The position numbers and the translations under genes were made by a program. A DNA stretch of 64,000 nucleotides. It comes from JAYQKL01 sp049889535 (GTDB lineage: Bacteria > Pseudomonadota > Alphaproteobacteria > RS24). Where the stretch lies: the NCBI GenBank assembly GCA_049889535.1, contig JBMHDF010000013.1:62001-126000 (forward strand), in the 5' to 3' direction. Position 1 is the stretch's first letter. The number at the start of each line of letters is the position of its first letter. Shown one piece after another: positions 8,953 through 16,606 of this stretch. Below the pieces are notes generated by a model. That model worked only from the letters and a program-made list of their open reading frames with translations, was not told where the DNA came from and ran no database searches.

Positions 8953-9601
8953 CCCAACACTGAAACCATACCAATCCGCGCCTGGCACAATTTCAGCCGA
9001 CCGTATGGATTTATTGCTTATTTCCAATCTCGTGCCGCCACAGATACGAGTACTGGATATTGGCTGCGGTGAAGGTGATTTATTAGCGCTCCTCAAAGCG
9101 CAGAAACAAATTGATGGGCGCGGGCTCGAAATTTCACAACGCAATGTTAACACATGTGTGGCGCGCGGACTTTCTGTGGTGCAAGGCGATGGTGACCGCG
9201 ATTTAGGGCAATACCCCGATAAGGGGTTTGACTATGCAATACTCAGCCAGACGCTTCAGGCTATGCAAAAACCAGAAGATGTGCTGGTGCAGCTTTCGCG
9301 CATATCGCATAAGCTGGTTGTTTCAATACCTAATTTTGGGCATTGGCGGGTACGGCTAAATCTGCTGCGCTCTGGTCGCATGCCGCGCACCAAAACGCTC
9401 GACTCTGAATGGTATAACACGCCGAATATTCATTTATGCACGCTGTTGGATTTCAATGAATTATGCGCGCATCTCAATTTGACCATCGAGCATTGCATTT
9501 TAATGCGCAATGGGTCGACACGAAACCTGACACGCGCACCAAACGGGTTAGACAATCTGCTCACAGAGCAAGCTATTTACACCCTCAGCACGCACTCATA
9601 A
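8945..9601 (+). CDS. metW: Methionine biosynthesis protein MetW
   Basis: 218 residues with a methyltransferase-like fold: SAM motif LDIGCGEGDLL at about residues 37-47 and the MetW-typical YAILSQTLQAM and VSIPNFGHWRVRL. MetW is needed with MetX for homoserine acylation in several proteobacteria. The 8-base overlap with metX and the order metX-metW are the conserved arrangement. Confidence 0.93.
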   Translation: MTNPTLKPYQSAPGTISADRMDLLLISNLVPPQIRVLDIGCGEGDLLALLKAQKQIDGRGLEISQRNVNTCVARGLSVVQGDGDRDLGQYPDKGFDYAILSQTLQAMQKPEDVLVQLSRISHKLVVSIPNFGHWRVRLNLLRSGRMPRTKTLDSEWYNTPNIHLCTLLDFNELCAHLNLTIEHCILMRNGSTRNLTRAPNGLDNLLTEQAIYTLSTHS

Positions 9602-9612
9602 TCGCGCGCCGC

Positions 9613-10386
9613 TTAAATTTTTTTGCGCTGCACCTTTTGAGTTTGCGGCGCCAATAAAGGTTTCAGTTTGCGGCGGGTCTTGGCATGACTTCTGCGCCCA
9701 TCAAGTGGGGCATAGACCAGCTTAGTGGCTTCCACAATTTGCAAGCCACACAGACGGGGAAACAGGCTTTCGCCTGCTTTTTCAATATACGGAAAAAGGC
9801 GCGGGAAAAATTTTAATCCAAACTTCCAAAAAACAGGCGGCCAAAATAAACTCGCCGACCAACATGTTGGCACCAGCTCAGCTTTGTGCAAAGCACGACG
9901 CAATTGCGACTGGCTAAAAGGCTGGCCCGCGCCCCATGGGCTAAGGTCACTGCGCGACCACCACCCCAAACGGTTTGGTACCACAGCGAGTATTTTCCCG
10001 CCCGGCACCAACACACGGCGTAATTCTGCCAAAAAATCAGCTATGTCGCCCGCATGTTCAAGACCATGCATCAACAAAATGCGGTCAATCGAATTATCCG
10101 CTAAAGGCAAAAGACCCCCCTCAATAAGGGCTGTTTGATTGCCTGATGAGTTGGGCGCTTGCCAGCCAAACACCCCCATTTGGGCCAGCATAAAAGCATA
10201 TAAATCCGCGTCGGGCCAAAGTTTCTCAAGATATGGCAGACCATAGCCTATGGCTAATATCCGCCATTCTTCGTCTTTTTGAACTGTCGGCCAAATCCGA
10301 CCAATATTGCCCGAAACATGCGCAAAAACAGGCTGCCCAAAGTCACTAGCATAAAATTCGCGCAAACTAATCACATCATAATGCAT
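9613..10386 (-). CDS. Class I SAM-dependent methyltransferase
   Basis: 257 residues. The N-terminal region YDVISLREFYASDFGQPV and the central HGLEHAGDIADFLAELRRVLVPGGKI (split motifs post I-III, near 110-140) match the Methyltransf_11 family found divergent from gloB in many alphaproteobacteria. The substrate is unknown; a link to glyoxalase chemistry is only suggested by gene order. The C-terminus is rich in Lys and Arg. It faces metW tail to tail. Confidence 0.75.
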   Translation of the reverse strand: MHYDVISLREFYASDFGQPVFAHVSGNIGRIWPTVQKDEEWRILAIGYGLPYLEKLWPDADLYAFMLAQMGVFGWQAPNSSGNQTALIEGGLLPLADNSIDRILLMHGLEHAGDIADFLAELRRVLVPGGKILAVVPNRLGWWSRSDLSPWGAGQPFSQSQLRRALHKAELVPTCWSASLFWPPVFWKFGLKFFPRLFPYIEKAGESLFPRLCGLQIVEATKLVYAPLDGRRSHAKTRRKLKPLLAPQTQKVQRKKI

Positions 10387-10463
10387 GATTTATGGATTTA
10401 ACCTCTATATTCTATTATGAATAGTAACAAACCTTAATCAAAACAGAGCAGGATGCAACTCTC

Positions 10464-11240
10464 ATGACGGGATTAGAAATTGAACAATTTGCGTGCCTTG
10501 ACGATAATTATGGTTATCTAATTCACGACGCCAATTCTGGCGTAACGGCCTGTATTGATACACCAGATGCCGATGTTATTCGCCAGACATTAAAAAACAA
10601 GGGCTGGCGTTTAACGCATATTTTCAATACCCATCATCATCCTGACCATGCGGGCGGTAATTTGTCTTTGCAGGAAGAAACAGGCTGCGAAATTATCGGC
10701 CCTGCTGGTGAATGGGAAAAAATACCAGGCCTGACACAAGCTGTTGATCAGGGTGACATGGTGGTTTTTGGCACACATTATTTTGAAGTGATAAATGTTG
10801 GTGGGCATACGCATGGCCATATTGCCTATTTTAATCGTCAGGAAAAATTAGCTTTTGTTGGCGATGCGCTTTTTGCATTGGGTTGTGGGCGCATGTTTGA
10901 GGGCACGCCCGCGCAAATGTGGGCGTCTTTGAGCCGTCTCAACCGCTTACCACAAGACACACAAATTTTTTGCGCACATGAATATACTCTTGCAAATGCT
11001 GCATTTGCTTTGAGTATAGATCCAGATAATCCAGACTTAAAAGAGCGTGTCTTGGATATTCAGGCGCGGCGTGAGCAGAATCTGCCGACTGTGCCAAGCT
11101 TGCTTGGGCTAGAGCAAAAAACCAATCCTTTTTTGCGGGTCACCGATTCGGCTATTCGTGCGCAAATTAATATGACAGAGGCCAGTAATGTTGAAGTGTT
11201 TGCAGAAATACGCCAGCGCAAAGATAATTTCAAAGGTTAA
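10464..11240 (+). CDS. gloB: Hydroxyacylglutathione hydrolase (glyoxalase II)
   Basis: Metallo-beta-lactamase-fold enzyme that hydrolyses S-lactoylglutathione in methylglyoxal detoxification. 258 residues; metal motif THHHPDHAGG at 56-65, then GGHTHGHI, FVGDALFALGCGRMFEG and CAHEYT, the glyoxalase II set. C-terminal NPFLR is the glutathione-binding end. Divergent from the methyltransferase, with an AT-rich 77-base promoter gap between. Confidence 0.94.
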   Translation: MTGLEIEQFACLDDNYGYLIHDANSGVTACIDTPDADVIRQTLKNKGWRLTHIFNTHHHPDHAGGNLSLQEETGCEIIGPAGEWEKIPGLTQAVDQGDMVVFGTHYFEVINVGGHTHGHIAYFNRQEKLAFVGDALFALGCGRMFEGTPAQMWASLSRLNRLPQDTQIFCAHEYTLANAAFALSIDPDNPDLKERVLDIQARREQNLPTVPSLLGLEQKTNPFLRVTDSAIRAQINMTEASNVEVFAEIRQRKDNFKG

Positions 11241-11248
11241 AAAAGGTT

Positions 11249-11731
11249 ATGATGCCACCGTTTTTTGAATCAGCCGCCACATCCTTAACCGCGCGCGAGA
11301 TATCACAAATTTTTGATATGGAGGCTTTTCCCTTAGGTGGCAAAGCCTGCGCACAACCCCCTGCGCCAGAAAATGTCTCGCCAGCCTCTGACCCGCATAC
11401 GGTTTCAGCTTTTTTAGTGCTGCTTGAGGTCGGTGATGTGCTGGCTTGGCATCGCTTTGAGGGGGTACAAAACTGGTTTTGGCATGCGGGCGGGCCAGTG
11501 ACAATGAGCTTGTCGCCAAATGGCCATGACGCATCAGCCGTGCATCTTGGTAATCATTTTCAGGCAGGTCAAAAACCGCATATTCATATTCCTGCACAAT
11601 ATTGGATGACAGCCGAAACTTTGGGGGAGTGGAGCTTGCTTGGCTGTGTTTATGCACCTTACTTTGCAGCTGATTTATTTGAACGCGCAGCTGATAATTG
11701 GTTTCCCAAGCCGCGCCCACCAGCAGCATAG
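11249..11731 (+). CDS. Cupin family protein (DUF985/Cupin_5)
   Basis: 160 residues with the DUF985 pattern: WHRFEGVQNWFWHAGGPV near 66-83, GHDASAVHLG, and WSLLGCVYAPYFAADLFE near the end. This small single-domain cupin family has no firmly assigned reaction. It starts 8 bases after gloB and ends just before pabB, so it may be carried on a gloB-pab transcript. Domain call is fairly sure, function open. Confidence 0.8.
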   Translation: MMPPFFESAATSLTAREISQIFDMEAFPLGGKACAQPPAPENVSPASDPHTVSAFLVLLEVGDVLAWHRFEGVQNWFWHAGGPVTMSLSPNGHDASAVHLGNHFQAGQKPHIHIPAQYWMTAETLGEWSLLGCVYAPYFAADLFERAADNWFPKPRPPAA

Positions 11732-11754
11732 CAAAAATAGAGCAAAGGCAATAC

Positions 11755-13251
11755 GTGAGTTTATCAATCAAACAAGAATGGGTCACACAAACAGGCGCAC
11801 TGGTCACCGCACTGGATTGGCTGGATCCTTGCGCGAGTTTTTCTGGATTCGCAGACCAACCCTTCGCGCTTTGGTTTGATAGCGCAGATACAGCTCACCC
11901 CGCTGGACGCTATTCTTATATTGCCGTCGCGCCTTTTGAAACCATTTCCATTAAACAAGGCCAGCTTGATGGCATGCCCATTGAGCCTTTCGACCATTTG
12001 AAAATGCGCCTCGCCCATTATCAGGAAGACTGGAGCGACCTGCCCGATGATATAAAAAGTCAGCTGCCTCCTTTTAAAGGCGGCATGGGTGGTTATTTTG
12101 GCTATGACCTCGCGCAAGGTCTTGAACAATTGCCGCCCCCCATTGCGCCATATGCGATTGATGATGCGGGCCTGCCAGACATGATGGCCGGGCTTTATGA
12201 TGTCATACTGGCCTTTGACCATCACGCCCAAAATTGTTTTTTATTATCCTCTGGCTTTCCCGAAACCAAAGCCGCTTTACGCAGTCACCGCGCGCGCCAG
12301 CGCCGCGACTGGCTTTGCGAAATACTCGCAGGTATTCCTGCCACACCAGCATATGAGCCGCTTTCTTTTCCAACATTAGAAGCTGCCCCGCAAAGCCCCT
12401 TATCGGCTGAAGATTATCAATCTCGGGTGCAAAAAATAATCGATTATATTTATGCAGGTGATATTTTTCAGGCCAATCTGTCGCATCGGTTTACGGCCAA
12501 ACTCAATGCGCAAGACAGTGCTTTTGCTTTTTACAAGCGATTAAGACAATTATCAGCGGCGCCATTTGCGGGATTTTTCCAGCTTGGCGATTGGGCGCTG
12601 GCCTCGGCTTCGCCCGAACGTTTTTTATCCTGCGATAAAGAAAGGGTTGAAGCGCGCCCGATTAAAGGCACGCGCCCACGCCAAGAAGAGGCGCAAGCGG
12701 ATAAAGCTATAGCTGATGAATTGCAAGCTGACCAAAAAGAGCGCGCCGAAAATATTATGATTGTCGACTTGTTGCGCAATGATATTTCTAAAGTCTGTGT
12801 CGAGGGCAGCATTCATGTTCCAAGCCTTTGCGCGGTAGAAAGCTTTCCCAATGTGCATCATTTGGTTTCTATCGTTCAAGGTCGCCTTAGACCCGATGCC
12901 GGCGCCACTGATTTATTAAAAGCGTGTTTCCCGGGCGGGTCGATTACGGGTGCACCCAAAATCCGCGCTATGGAAATTATTGCTGAATTGGAAAATAACT
13001 GTCGTGGGCCTTATTGCGGCGCGCTGAGCTTTATTGGTTTTGATGGCGTGATGGATAGCAATATCACAATCCGCACACCAATTATCGCAGGCCAAAATAT
13101 CAGTTTTCAGGTTGGCGGCGGCATCACGGCGCAAAGCCAACCCGAGGCAGAATATCACGAAACACTTCATAAAGCAGAGGGTGTTTTCCGTGCGCTGGGT
13201 GCGCCACAATCAGAAAACCAAAACCTGTCCCATAAAAAGAGCCGCGCATGA
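11755..13251 (+). CDS. pabB: Aminodeoxychorismate synthase component I
   Basis: Makes 4-amino-4-deoxychorismate from chorismate for folate. From GTG 11755 (AAAGG about ten bases upstream) it is 498 residues; a TTG start at 11698 would overlap the cupin gene. The key motif is PIKGTRPR at 302-309: Lys304 is diagnostic of PabB, where anthranilate synthase TrpE has Ala. Other chorismate-binding motifs follow: IMIVDLLRNDI, SFPNVHHLVS, GGSITGAPK and PYCGA. The next two genes encode the amidotransferase and lyase, completing the pathway. Confidence 0.9.
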   Translation: MSLSIKQEWVTQTGALVTALDWLDPCASFSGFADQPFALWFDSADTAHPAGRYSYIAVAPFETISIKQGQLDGMPIEPFDHLKMRLAHYQEDWSDLPDDIKSQLPPFKGGMGGYFGYDLAQGLEQLPPPIAPYAIDDAGLPDMMAGLYDVILAFDHHAQNCFLLSSGFPETKAALRSHRARQRRDWLCEILAGIPATPAYEPLSFPTLEAAPQSPLSAEDYQSRVQKIIDYIYAGDIFQANLSHRFTAKLNAQDSAFAFYKRLRQLSAAPFAGFFQLGDWALASASPERFLSCDKERVEARPIKGTRPRQEEAQADKAIADELQADQKERAENIMIVDLLRNDISKVCVEGSIHVPSLCAVESFPNVHHLVSIVQGRLRPDAGATDLLKACFPGGSITGAPKIRAMEIIAELENNCRGPYCGALSFIGFDGVMDSNITIRTPIIAGQNISFQVGGGITAQSQPEAEYHETLHKAEGVFRALGAPQSENQNLSHKKSRA

Positions 13252-13850
13252 TTTTGATTATTGATAATTATGACAGCTTTGTGCATATGCTCGGTCAATA
13301 TGTTGGCGAGCTTGGTTATGAGCGCCAATTTGTGCGCAATGACCGCATTGATATTCGTAGTATTTTAGCCCGCCCGCCTGACGCTATTATTTTATCACCT
13401 GGCCCCGCAACCCCACAAAAAGCCGGCATTTGTATAGAATTGGTCAAGGCCTGTCAGGGTCAGATTCCGATATTGGGGATATGTCTGGGTCATCAGGCCA
13501 TTGCGGTGGCTTATGCTGAATTAGCGGGCGAAGAGTCGCTTGGCACTGTCACCCGCGCGCCTTATCCAGCACATGGCGTGAGTGCTGAAATTTATCATAA
13601 GAATCACCCGCTTTTTGCTGGCATTCCTTCGCCTTTTACAGCAGCACGTTATCATTCTTTAGCGATAACCCATATGCCAGAAAATTTAGAGGCTTTAGCC
13701 CAGACACCAGATGGGATTAATATGGCGGTCGGAGACACGGCAGCACAAATTTATGGCCTGCAATTTCATCCAGAGAGCATTTTAACACCACATGGGAAAC
13801 AAATTTTGCAAAATTTCTTTACCCTCACACAAAAACAGGTCGCCGCATGA
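13248..13850 (+). CDS. pabA: Aminodeoxychorismate/anthranilate synthase glutamine amidotransferase
   Basis: Class I glutamine amidotransferase that feeds ammonia to PabB. 200 residues: DNYDSF at 6-11, LSPGPATP, nucleophile Cys79 in GICLGHQ, and the His-Glu pair in FHPES near 175. It overlaps pabB and pabC by four bases each. It could also serve TrpE, as in many bacteria, but the operon points to folate. Confidence 0.9.
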   Translation: MILIIDNYDSFVHMLGQYVGELGYERQFVRNDRIDIRSILARPPDAIILSPGPATPQKAGICIELVKACQGQIPILGICLGHQAIAVAYAELAGEESLGTVTRAPYPAHGVSAEIYHKNHPLFAGIPSPFTAARYHSLAITHMPENLEALAQTPDGINMAVGDTAAQIYGLQFHPESILTPHGKQILQNFFTLTQKQVAA

Positions 13851-14689
13851 TTTGGGTAAATGGACAAATTCAAACTGATGTAGCTATCGGGGCTGACAAT
13901 CGTGGGTTTTTACTCGGCGATGGTGTTTTCGAGACAATGCTCATTGTCAATCATCAACCCTTATTTATCGCCCGTCACCTCGCGCGACTTTATGAAAGCC
14001 TCAACAAGCTTTCTATGCCACCGCGTTTTACACAAGCCGAGATTATACAAGCCTGTGATGCGCTTATCAAAGCCATGCAGATTGATGCAGGTCGCCATGT
14101 TTTGCGCCTAACTGTGACCCGAAATGGTGGGCGCGGGCTTGATATGTCGTCTCATGCAAAAGACCAGCTCTGGCTGATGACACTTGCACCCACAGCGCCA
14201 GCCGCCACCAGCTATCGCCTCATCACGGCCACGGCTTGTCGACCAAGCCACGCCCTAACCAGCCAAATGAAAAGCACCAATTATCTAGAAAATATCCTCG
14301 CCCGCAAACAGGCCAAAGAAAAAGGCGCAGATGAGGCTCTCATGCTGAACGAGCATGGCCGTATTGCCTGCGCAGCGGCGGGGAATATTTTTATTCACAT
14401 TGGTAATAACCTACTCACACCCCCGATTGAAGAAGGCGCTTTAGCTGGCACAAGGCGGCAAATTTTACTTGATTGTCATCAAGAAATTAAAAAAGCCTCT
14501 GGTCTTGAAATAAAGACAGAAGCTATCACGCAAGATATGGTCAGAAGCTGTGATAGCGCCTTTGTTACGAATAGCTTACAGGGCTGTGTGCCAGTAACAG
14601 AAATTGATGATTATGCTCTAGCGCCAACAGACATAAAAAAATCGCCCGCAATGCAGGCGATTTTAAACTGTTTCAACCAGGCTGATTAG
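13847..14689 (+). CDS. pabC: Class IV aminotransferase, probable aminodeoxychorismate lyase
   Basis: 280 residues of the fold-type IV PLP family. NRGFLLGDGVFET at 18-30, PLP lysine K142 in QMKSTNYLENI, and EHGRIACAAAGNIF match PabC/D-amino-acid/branched-chain aminotransferases. Being third in the pabB-pabA operon makes 4-amino-4-deoxychorismate lyase (releases p-aminobenzoate and pyruvate) the best call. The 3' end overlaps the rpmF stop on the other strand by four bases. Confidence 0.85.
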   Translation: MIWVNGQIQTDVAIGADNRGFLLGDGVFETMLIVNHQPLFIARHLARLYESLNKLSMPPRFTQAEIIQACDALIKAMQIDAGRHVLRLTVTRNGGRGLDMSSHAKDQLWLMTLAPTAPAATSYRLITATACRPSHALTSQMKSTNYLENILARKQAKEKGADEALMLNEHGRIACAAAGNIFIHIGNNLLTPPIEEGALAGTRRQILLDCHQEIKKASGLEIKTEAITQDMVRSCDSAFVTNSLQGCVPVTEIDDYALAPTDIKKSPAMQAILNCFNQAD

Positions 14690-14865
14690 GCTTTAGGCTC
14701 AATCACCTGACGCCCGCGATACATACCGCTTTTTAAATCAATATGGTGGGGACGGTGAAGCTCTCCACTATCCTTATTTTCCACATAGCTTGGGTTTTTC
14801 AACGCATCAGAAGCGCGGCGCATGCCACGTTTTGAAGGTGTCGTTTTTCTCTTTGGAACGGCCAT
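14686..14865 (-). CDS. rpmF: 50S ribosomal protein L32
   Basis: A 59-residue ORF below the usual size cut-off. It begins MAVPKRKTTPSKRGMRRASD, the standard L32 N-terminus, continues through HRPHHIDLKSGMYRGRQV, and ends EPKA. The family's zinc cysteines are absent, as in many proteobacterial L32 proteins. It stands alone here, without plsX, and is convergent with pabC. It has its own candidate promoter just upstream. Confidence 0.95.
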   Translation of the reverse strand: MAVPKRKTTPSKRGMRRASDALKNPSYVENKDSGELHRPHHIDLKSGMYRGRQVIEPKA

Positions 14866-14899
14866 CGTTCAACTCCATTTTCATGTCACTCATGAACTT

Positions 14900-14934
14900 G
14901 GCGGTTTTATAGAGCATAAGAACCGCCGCGTCTA
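14900..14934 (-). promoter_or_regulatory. Candidate rpmF promoter within an inverted repeat
   Basis: On the minus strand TAGACG (14934-14929), 17 bases, TATAAA (14911-14906). The GGCGGTT/AACCGCC arms (14900-14906, 14921-14927) bracket the -10, which lies almost wholly in the loop. The -35 overlaps the stop codon of the upstream gene. Confidence 0.5.
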
Positions 14935-16059
14935 GTCTTTTACTTGATTATTCTTAGGCATAAGACGCACAAGCTTGCCCTTTGGCAGCTCCGCCAAGAC
15001 ATAAATATAGCCATCTGGCCCAATTCGCACATCGCGCAAGCGCTCAAGATTGTCGATATGAATATCTTCCTGGCCTTTGACTTTGCCATTTTCCATATCC
15101 ACCCTGACCAATGTATCAAAAACCAGACTGGTGACCAATAAATCGCCCTGCCAATCGGCAAAAGCATTACCATTATATAATGCCATGCCACTTGGCGCGA
15201 TGGAGGGTGTCCAATAAGTCAATGGCTGCTCCATATTGGGCATTTTTGTGTATGGCGTGATACGCGCACCCGAATAATCCAGGCCATAAGTAATCACTGG
15301 CCAGCCATAATTGCGCCCAGCGTCAATCGCGTTCAACTCATCGCCCCCTTTGGGGCCATGCTCATTGGCATAAATTTGATTTTCCGCCGCATCATAAACA
15401 ATGGCTTGCGGGTTACGATGACCATAGCTGAAAGTTTCAGGCCGGATACCAGATTGACCGATAAAGGGATTGTCTTCGGGAATACCGCCTGTATCAGTAA
15501 TGCGGATTAAGCTGCCAGTAGTATTTGACGGGTCTTGTGCTTTTTCTCTCTCATCAAAACTATCGCCCAAAGTGAGGACGAGTGTCTTATCTGCCAAAAA
15601 AACAAACCGCCCGCCATAATGCGCCGGCCGTGAGCGCATATCCGAGACATAGATTGTTTCCATATTTTCAAGCCCTGCGCCATTGAAACGCCCGCGCATA
15701 ATTTTTGTGGCATTTTGGTCTGCCCGCCCTGTCGCGAATGATAAATATACAAGCTGGTTGTCAGCAAAATCTGGATGCAGCACAACATCAAATAAGCCAC
15801 CTTGCCCAAGCTTCAAAACCCCGTCAATTTCAGCAATAGGTGTGGGCTGTAAAACACCATTTTTAATCAGACGCAGCTGGCCGCTATGTTCTGTCACCAG
15901 CATGTCACCATTGGGCAAAAAAGCCAGCCCCCATGGCTCATTAAGCTCTGTCGTGATTTCTTCAACAATAAACTGGTTTTGAGCCAGGCCCGAATTCGGC
16001 ACAAAACAAACCGCCAAAACGGCAATGCTCAAAACAAAAAAAGAGATGTGAAAGCGCAT
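14932..16059 (-). CDS. PQQ-dependent sugar dehydrogenase (YliI/Asd type)
   Basis: 375 residues with a Sec signal peptide (FFVLSIAVLAVCFVPNSGLAQ, cut near 27) and a six-bladed propeller of the glucose/sorbosone dehydrogenase family. LGQGGLFDVVLHPDF carries the likely catalytic His95; YSYGHRNPQAIVYD and NEHGPKGGDELN are typical of soluble aldose dehydrogenases. It should act in the periplasm, oxidising sugars with PQQ and Ca. No PQQ synthesis genes are in the window. Substrate unknown. Confidence 0.85.
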   Translation of the reverse strand: MRFHISFFVLSIAVLAVCFVPNSGLAQNQFIVEEITTELNEPWGLAFLPNGDMLVTEHSGQLRLIKNGVLQPTPIAEIDGVLKLGQGGLFDVVLHPDFADNQLVYLSFATGRADQNATKIMRGRFNGAGLENMETIYVSDMRSRPAHYGGRFVFLADKTLVLTLGDSFDEREKAQDPSNTTGSLIRITDTGGIPEDNPFIGQSGIRPETFSYGHRNPQAIVYDAAENQIYANEHGPKGGDELNAIDAGRNYGWPVITYGLDYSGARITPYTKMPNMEQPLTYWTPSIAPSGMALYNGNAFADWQGDLLVTSLVFDTLVRVDMENGKVKGQEDIHIDNLERLRDVRIGPDGYIYVLAELPKGKLVRLMPKNNQVKD

Positions 16060-16144
16060 ATTTAATCATCTAAACTTAAAAAAAACCTACTCAATCATGC
16101 CTTTTTTTGTCATTGTAAGTCCAGCAATAAGTGAGGAATAATCA

Positions 16145-16606
16145 ATGGCTTGGCGACGACGCATTTTCGGTTTTATTGGTAGCGTGTTGGCTTTTGATAT
16201 TTTAGCCGCCACTGTGGCAACACATTTCGTTTTAAACGAATTAACCAAGCTTGGGGTTGAGGTCGCTTTACAAACCCGCCTGTCCACAACATTTTACGAT
16301 ATTTTAGGCATGGCGCCCACGCTGACGCCGATTTTTGGCATTGGGCTTCTGATTGCTTTTGCGGTCACAGGTCTTGTTATCCGCAAACTGCCCGCCGCCC
16401 AAAAGCGCCCCTCTTTGGCATATGCCATAGCGGGTTTTGTCAGCGTAATGACGGCGCTTCTCGCAATGGAAGCGGTTTTTGGACTATGGCCAATCCCCGC
16501 TGCCCGTTCGCTTTCTGGCTTACTGGCACTGAGTGTTTGTGGCGCCATTGCGGGTTATATATTCGCCCGCTTTGGACGCCAGCAACCCCCGTCCAAAACC
16601 GATTAA
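16145..16606 (+). CDS. Four-helix membrane protein of unknown function
   Basis: 153 residues; four hydrophobic segments at about 8-27, 55-75, 90-110 and 122-142, and short polar ends. It resembles small integral membrane proteins seen in alphaproteobacteria, but I cannot name the family. It starts divergent from the sugar dehydrogenase and ends overlapping the malate synthase stop by four bases. Confidence 0.7.
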   Translation: MAWRRRIFGFIGSVLAFDILAATVATHFVLNELTKLGVEVALQTRLSTTFYDILGMAPTLTPIFGIGLLIAFAVTGLVIRKLPAAQKRPSLAYAIAGFVSVMTALLAMEAVFGLWPIPAARSLSGLLALSVCGAIAGYIFARFGRQQPPSKTD

